Shown in pieces: positions 12,967 through 14,616 of a DNA stretch of 14,616 nt. The notes under the pieces are model-generated. The model was not told the origin of the DNA. It saw only the letters and a list, made by a program, of their open reading frames with translations, and made no database searches. Each line of letters begins with the position of its first letter. Position 1 is the stretch's first letter. Origin of the DNA: Christensenella sp. UBA2853 (GTDB lineage: Bacteria; Bacillota; Clostridia; Christensenellales; Aristaeellaceae); assembly GCA_002350845.1 (NCBI GenBank), contig DEFL01000047.1:1-14616 (forward strand), in the 5' to 3' direction. A program made the translations under genes and the position numbers.

Positions 12967-14616
12967 TTATGCTGCCGGTTCGGCGGTTTCCTGTGTGAGC
13001 GGCTGGCCGTTCTGATCGACCTGAGTACCGTCCGTCGTCCAGTAGGTCACCGTCTCCTGTTTTCCGTCGGCACCGTAGGTGTACCGGATTTCGCTGTAGC
13101 CCTTCCGGATATTGACCGGATTGCCCTCTGTATCCAGGTAGGATACCGTGGTCACATGGTCGCCATCGTATGCGCTCACGATGACCGCACAGCCGTCCTG
13201 GGAGAGTACCGGCTGATCGTTCGTGTCAAAGTAGCTTTCCCTGGTCACGAGCTTTCCGCTGTATTCCTTTCTCACCGCGGCATACCCGGCCTTGCTGAGG
13301 ACAGGATACCCATTGGCTTCCAGGTACTGCGTATAGATGACCTGTTTGTCCTCGTTATAAGAGCGGACCACGGCGCAGTAGGTATCCCCGAGCGTCATGG
13401 GGCGGTCCTCCGTGTCATACCAGGCCTCGCGCGCAATATTGCCCTTTTCGTCATAGGCATACCGGACAGCGGAATATCCCTTGGCGCACAGGACCTTTTC
13501 GCGTTCAGTGCCCAGATAGACTTCGAAGATCTTCCGGCCCTGGTCGTCCAGTTCCCTGAGGAACGCGGCATACCCGCCGGAGAGGAGGACCATCTTGCCA
13601 TCCGCGTCATAATAGGTTTCACCGGTCAGTTCCTTCGCCGCGCGGTAGCTTCTCTGCACCGAAGCGTATCCTGCCTTGTTGGCGATCAGGCTGCCGTCCG
13701 GTCCGTAGTACATTTCATAGGCACTGTTTCCAAAGTCATCAAAGCTTCTTGAAATCGCGCAGTAGGTGTCCTTCGGTGCAACCGGGTTGCCTTCGTCATC
13801 CAGCCAGGCTTCATAGACCGCCTGCTTTTTGTCGTTGAAGGTTCTGCGGATTTCCGCATACCCCATCTTCGTCATCACGCGGCGGCCGTTTTCATCCATG
13901 TAGATGATCACGGCAGGGTTCCCGGCCTCGTCGAGGGTCTGCGTGAAGGAGGCATAGAGATTGCCATTCACATAGGGTGTGCCGTCGGCATTGAAATAGG
14001 CTTCCGACGTCATCCGTTTGACATCCTCATACGTGCGGCGGATCTCCGCATAGCCGGCCTTGCAGGGCATCCGGCTGCCGTCCGGTCCGTAGTAGACCAT
14101 AGAGTCTGCGTTGCCAAACGCATCATAGGTGGTGGCAACAGCGCAGTAGACGTCCTTCACCGCCATCGGCGCTCCGGTTTCATCAAACCAGGCTTCATAG
14201 ATCACGCGTTTCTTTTCGTCCCATTCCCTGCGGATTTCGGCATACCCGTCCTTGGTGACAACGCGATGGCCTTCGGCATCATAGTACGTCATGACCAGCG
14301 CATTGCCCGCTTCATCCCGCTCACAGGTATAGGAGGCATAGAGCTTGGCAATCGCAACCGGGCGGTTGCCGTCATCCAGATAGCTTTCACGGATGATGAA
14401 GCCGTTGTCATCCAGTTCGCGGCGGAGAATCGCATAGCCCGCCGGGATCATGGTCAGGCGTCCGTCCGTGCCGTAATAGCCCTCTTCCAGGAGCTGCTTG
14501 GATGCGCGGTAGACCCGCATGACGGAAGCGCAGCCCTGACTGGAGAGAATCGGGTTTCCGTCGGTCCCGTAGTACTTTTCAAAGGAGACATTGCCGAACT
14601 CGTCATAGTCCCGGTC
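12967..14616 (-). CDS. Tandem 32-residue-repeat protein (C-terminal part)
   Basis: The visible 549 residues have no start; the frame stays open through the right edge, so the N terminus and any signal peptide are missing. An ATG at 14520 lies inside a repeat and is not the start. The chain holds one partial and 16 further units, thirteen of exactly 32 residues and two of 31; the last grades into a short tail (GQPLTQETAEPAA). Each unit reads roughly G-Y-A-x-x-R-x-x-Y-D, then x-x-G-N-x-x-x-E-x-Y-Y, then D-x-D-G-x-P. This recalls YD/RHS-like and MORN-like repeats in extracellular proteins, but the period and pattern fit neither exactly. A surface or secreted location is inferred. Function unknown. 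The terminator lies directly downstream. Confidence 0.85.
   Translation of the reverse strand, partial: DRDYDEFGNVSFEKYYGTDGNPILSSQGCASVMRVYRASKQLLEEGYYGTDGRLTMIPAGYAILRRELDDNGFIIRESYLDDGNRPVAIAKLYASYTCERDEAGNALVMTYYDAEGHRVVTKDGYAEIRREWDEKKRVIYEAWFDETGAPMAVKDVYCAVATTYDAFGNADSMVYYGPDGSRMPCKAGYAEIRRTYEDVKRMTSEAYFNADGTPYVNGNLYASFTQTLDEAGNPAVIIYMDENGRRVMTKMGYAEIRRTFNDKKQAVYEAWLDDEGNPVAPKDTYCAISRSFDDFGNSAYEMYYGPDGSLIANKAGYASVQRSYRAAKELTGETYYDADGKMVLLSGGYAAFLRELDDQGRKIFEVYLGTEREKVLCAKGYSAVRYAYDEKGNIAREAWYDTEDRPMTLGDTYCAVVRSYNEDKQVIYTQYLEANGYPVLSKAGYAAVRKEYSGKLVTRESYFDTNDQPVLSQDGCAVIVSAYDGDHVTTVSYLDTEGNPVNIRKGYSEIRYTYGADGKQETVTYWTTDGTQVDQNGQPLTQETAEPAA
13003..14616 (-). repeat. 96-nt tandem coding repeats with 4-5-unit higher-order pattern
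   Basis: The gene repeats every 96 nt. Unit types recur in order: AFGN/YYGPDG, then RASK/RAAK, then RELDD, then DEAGN, then EKK/EAW types. The first visible cycle has five units, the next four, then about four. A 20-base match starts at 13691 and again at 14075, exactly 384 nt (four units) apart. So blocks of several units were duplicated, not only single units. Confidence 0.8.

Noticed and set aside
12283..13752. Open frame of 489 codons on the plus strand across the FNT gene and the repeat gene
   Set aside because: It spans two genes, a promoter region and a terminator on the other strand, and has no ribosome site.
13003..14616. Regular 96-nt periodicity as a CRISPR or noncoding repeat array
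   Set aside because: The frame is open throughout, units vary as coding sequence does, and there are no short identical repeats with unique spacers.

Overview
The window looks like chromosomal DNA of a fairly GC-rich Gram-positive anaerobe of the Clostridia (Bacillota). The signs are strong AGGAGG-type ribosome sites, Sec signal peptides of the MKK type, a short type-2 ArgC beside ArgJ, a paired ARG-box operator, an FNT-family channel and large secreted repeat proteins. A gut or rumen origin is an inference. I see no rRNA, tRNA, CRISPR array, transposase, phage or defence gene.

Layout, left to right. (1) 1-1170, minus: two tandem paralogues of a small secreted protein. The first is cut by the window edge; the second is complete and has two bacterial SH3 domains. 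Their leaders share a 29-nt block 88 nt from the start codon, a hairpin and a palindrome. Between the genes lies a 102-nt inverted-repeat element. (2) 1361-3469: a divergent pair, an old-yellow-enzyme-type flavin oxidoreductase (minus) with a C-terminal cysteine cluster and an SGNH/GDSL hydrolase (plus). (3) 3579-5263: another divergent pair, a DUF1232 protein (minus) and a CrtC/AttH/tocopherol-cyclase-like lipocalin-fold protein (plus).

(4) 5333-9588, minus: an arginine (ornithine) biosynthesis operon transcribed argC-argJ-argB-argD. Its promoter has a perfect TTGACA -35 box and a -10 box buried in one of two ARG boxes 3 bp apart. The four enzymes convert glutamate plus an acetyl group to ornithine: ArgJ makes and recycles acetylglutamate, ArgB phosphorylates it, ArgC reduces it and ArgD transaminates it. 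Carbamoyltransferase and later steps are not in the window. (5) 10019-12022, plus: a secreted M13 (neprilysin/PepO-type) zinc peptidase behind a long structured leader. (6) 12160-12726, minus: a compact FNT-type membrane channel. (7) 12967-14616, minus: the C-terminal 549 residues of a protein built almost wholly of 32-residue repeats with a higher-order 4-5-unit pattern; it runs off the right edge.

Most transcription units end in recognisable hairpin terminators, including a bidirectional-looking one at 3517-3559 and two head-to-head ones at 5262-5327. The genes outside the arg operon appear to be single-gene units with no obvious shared pathway. The least explained parts are the SH3-gene leaders, the inverted-repeat element, the repeat protein and the structured leaders of the oxidoreductase and peptidase genes.
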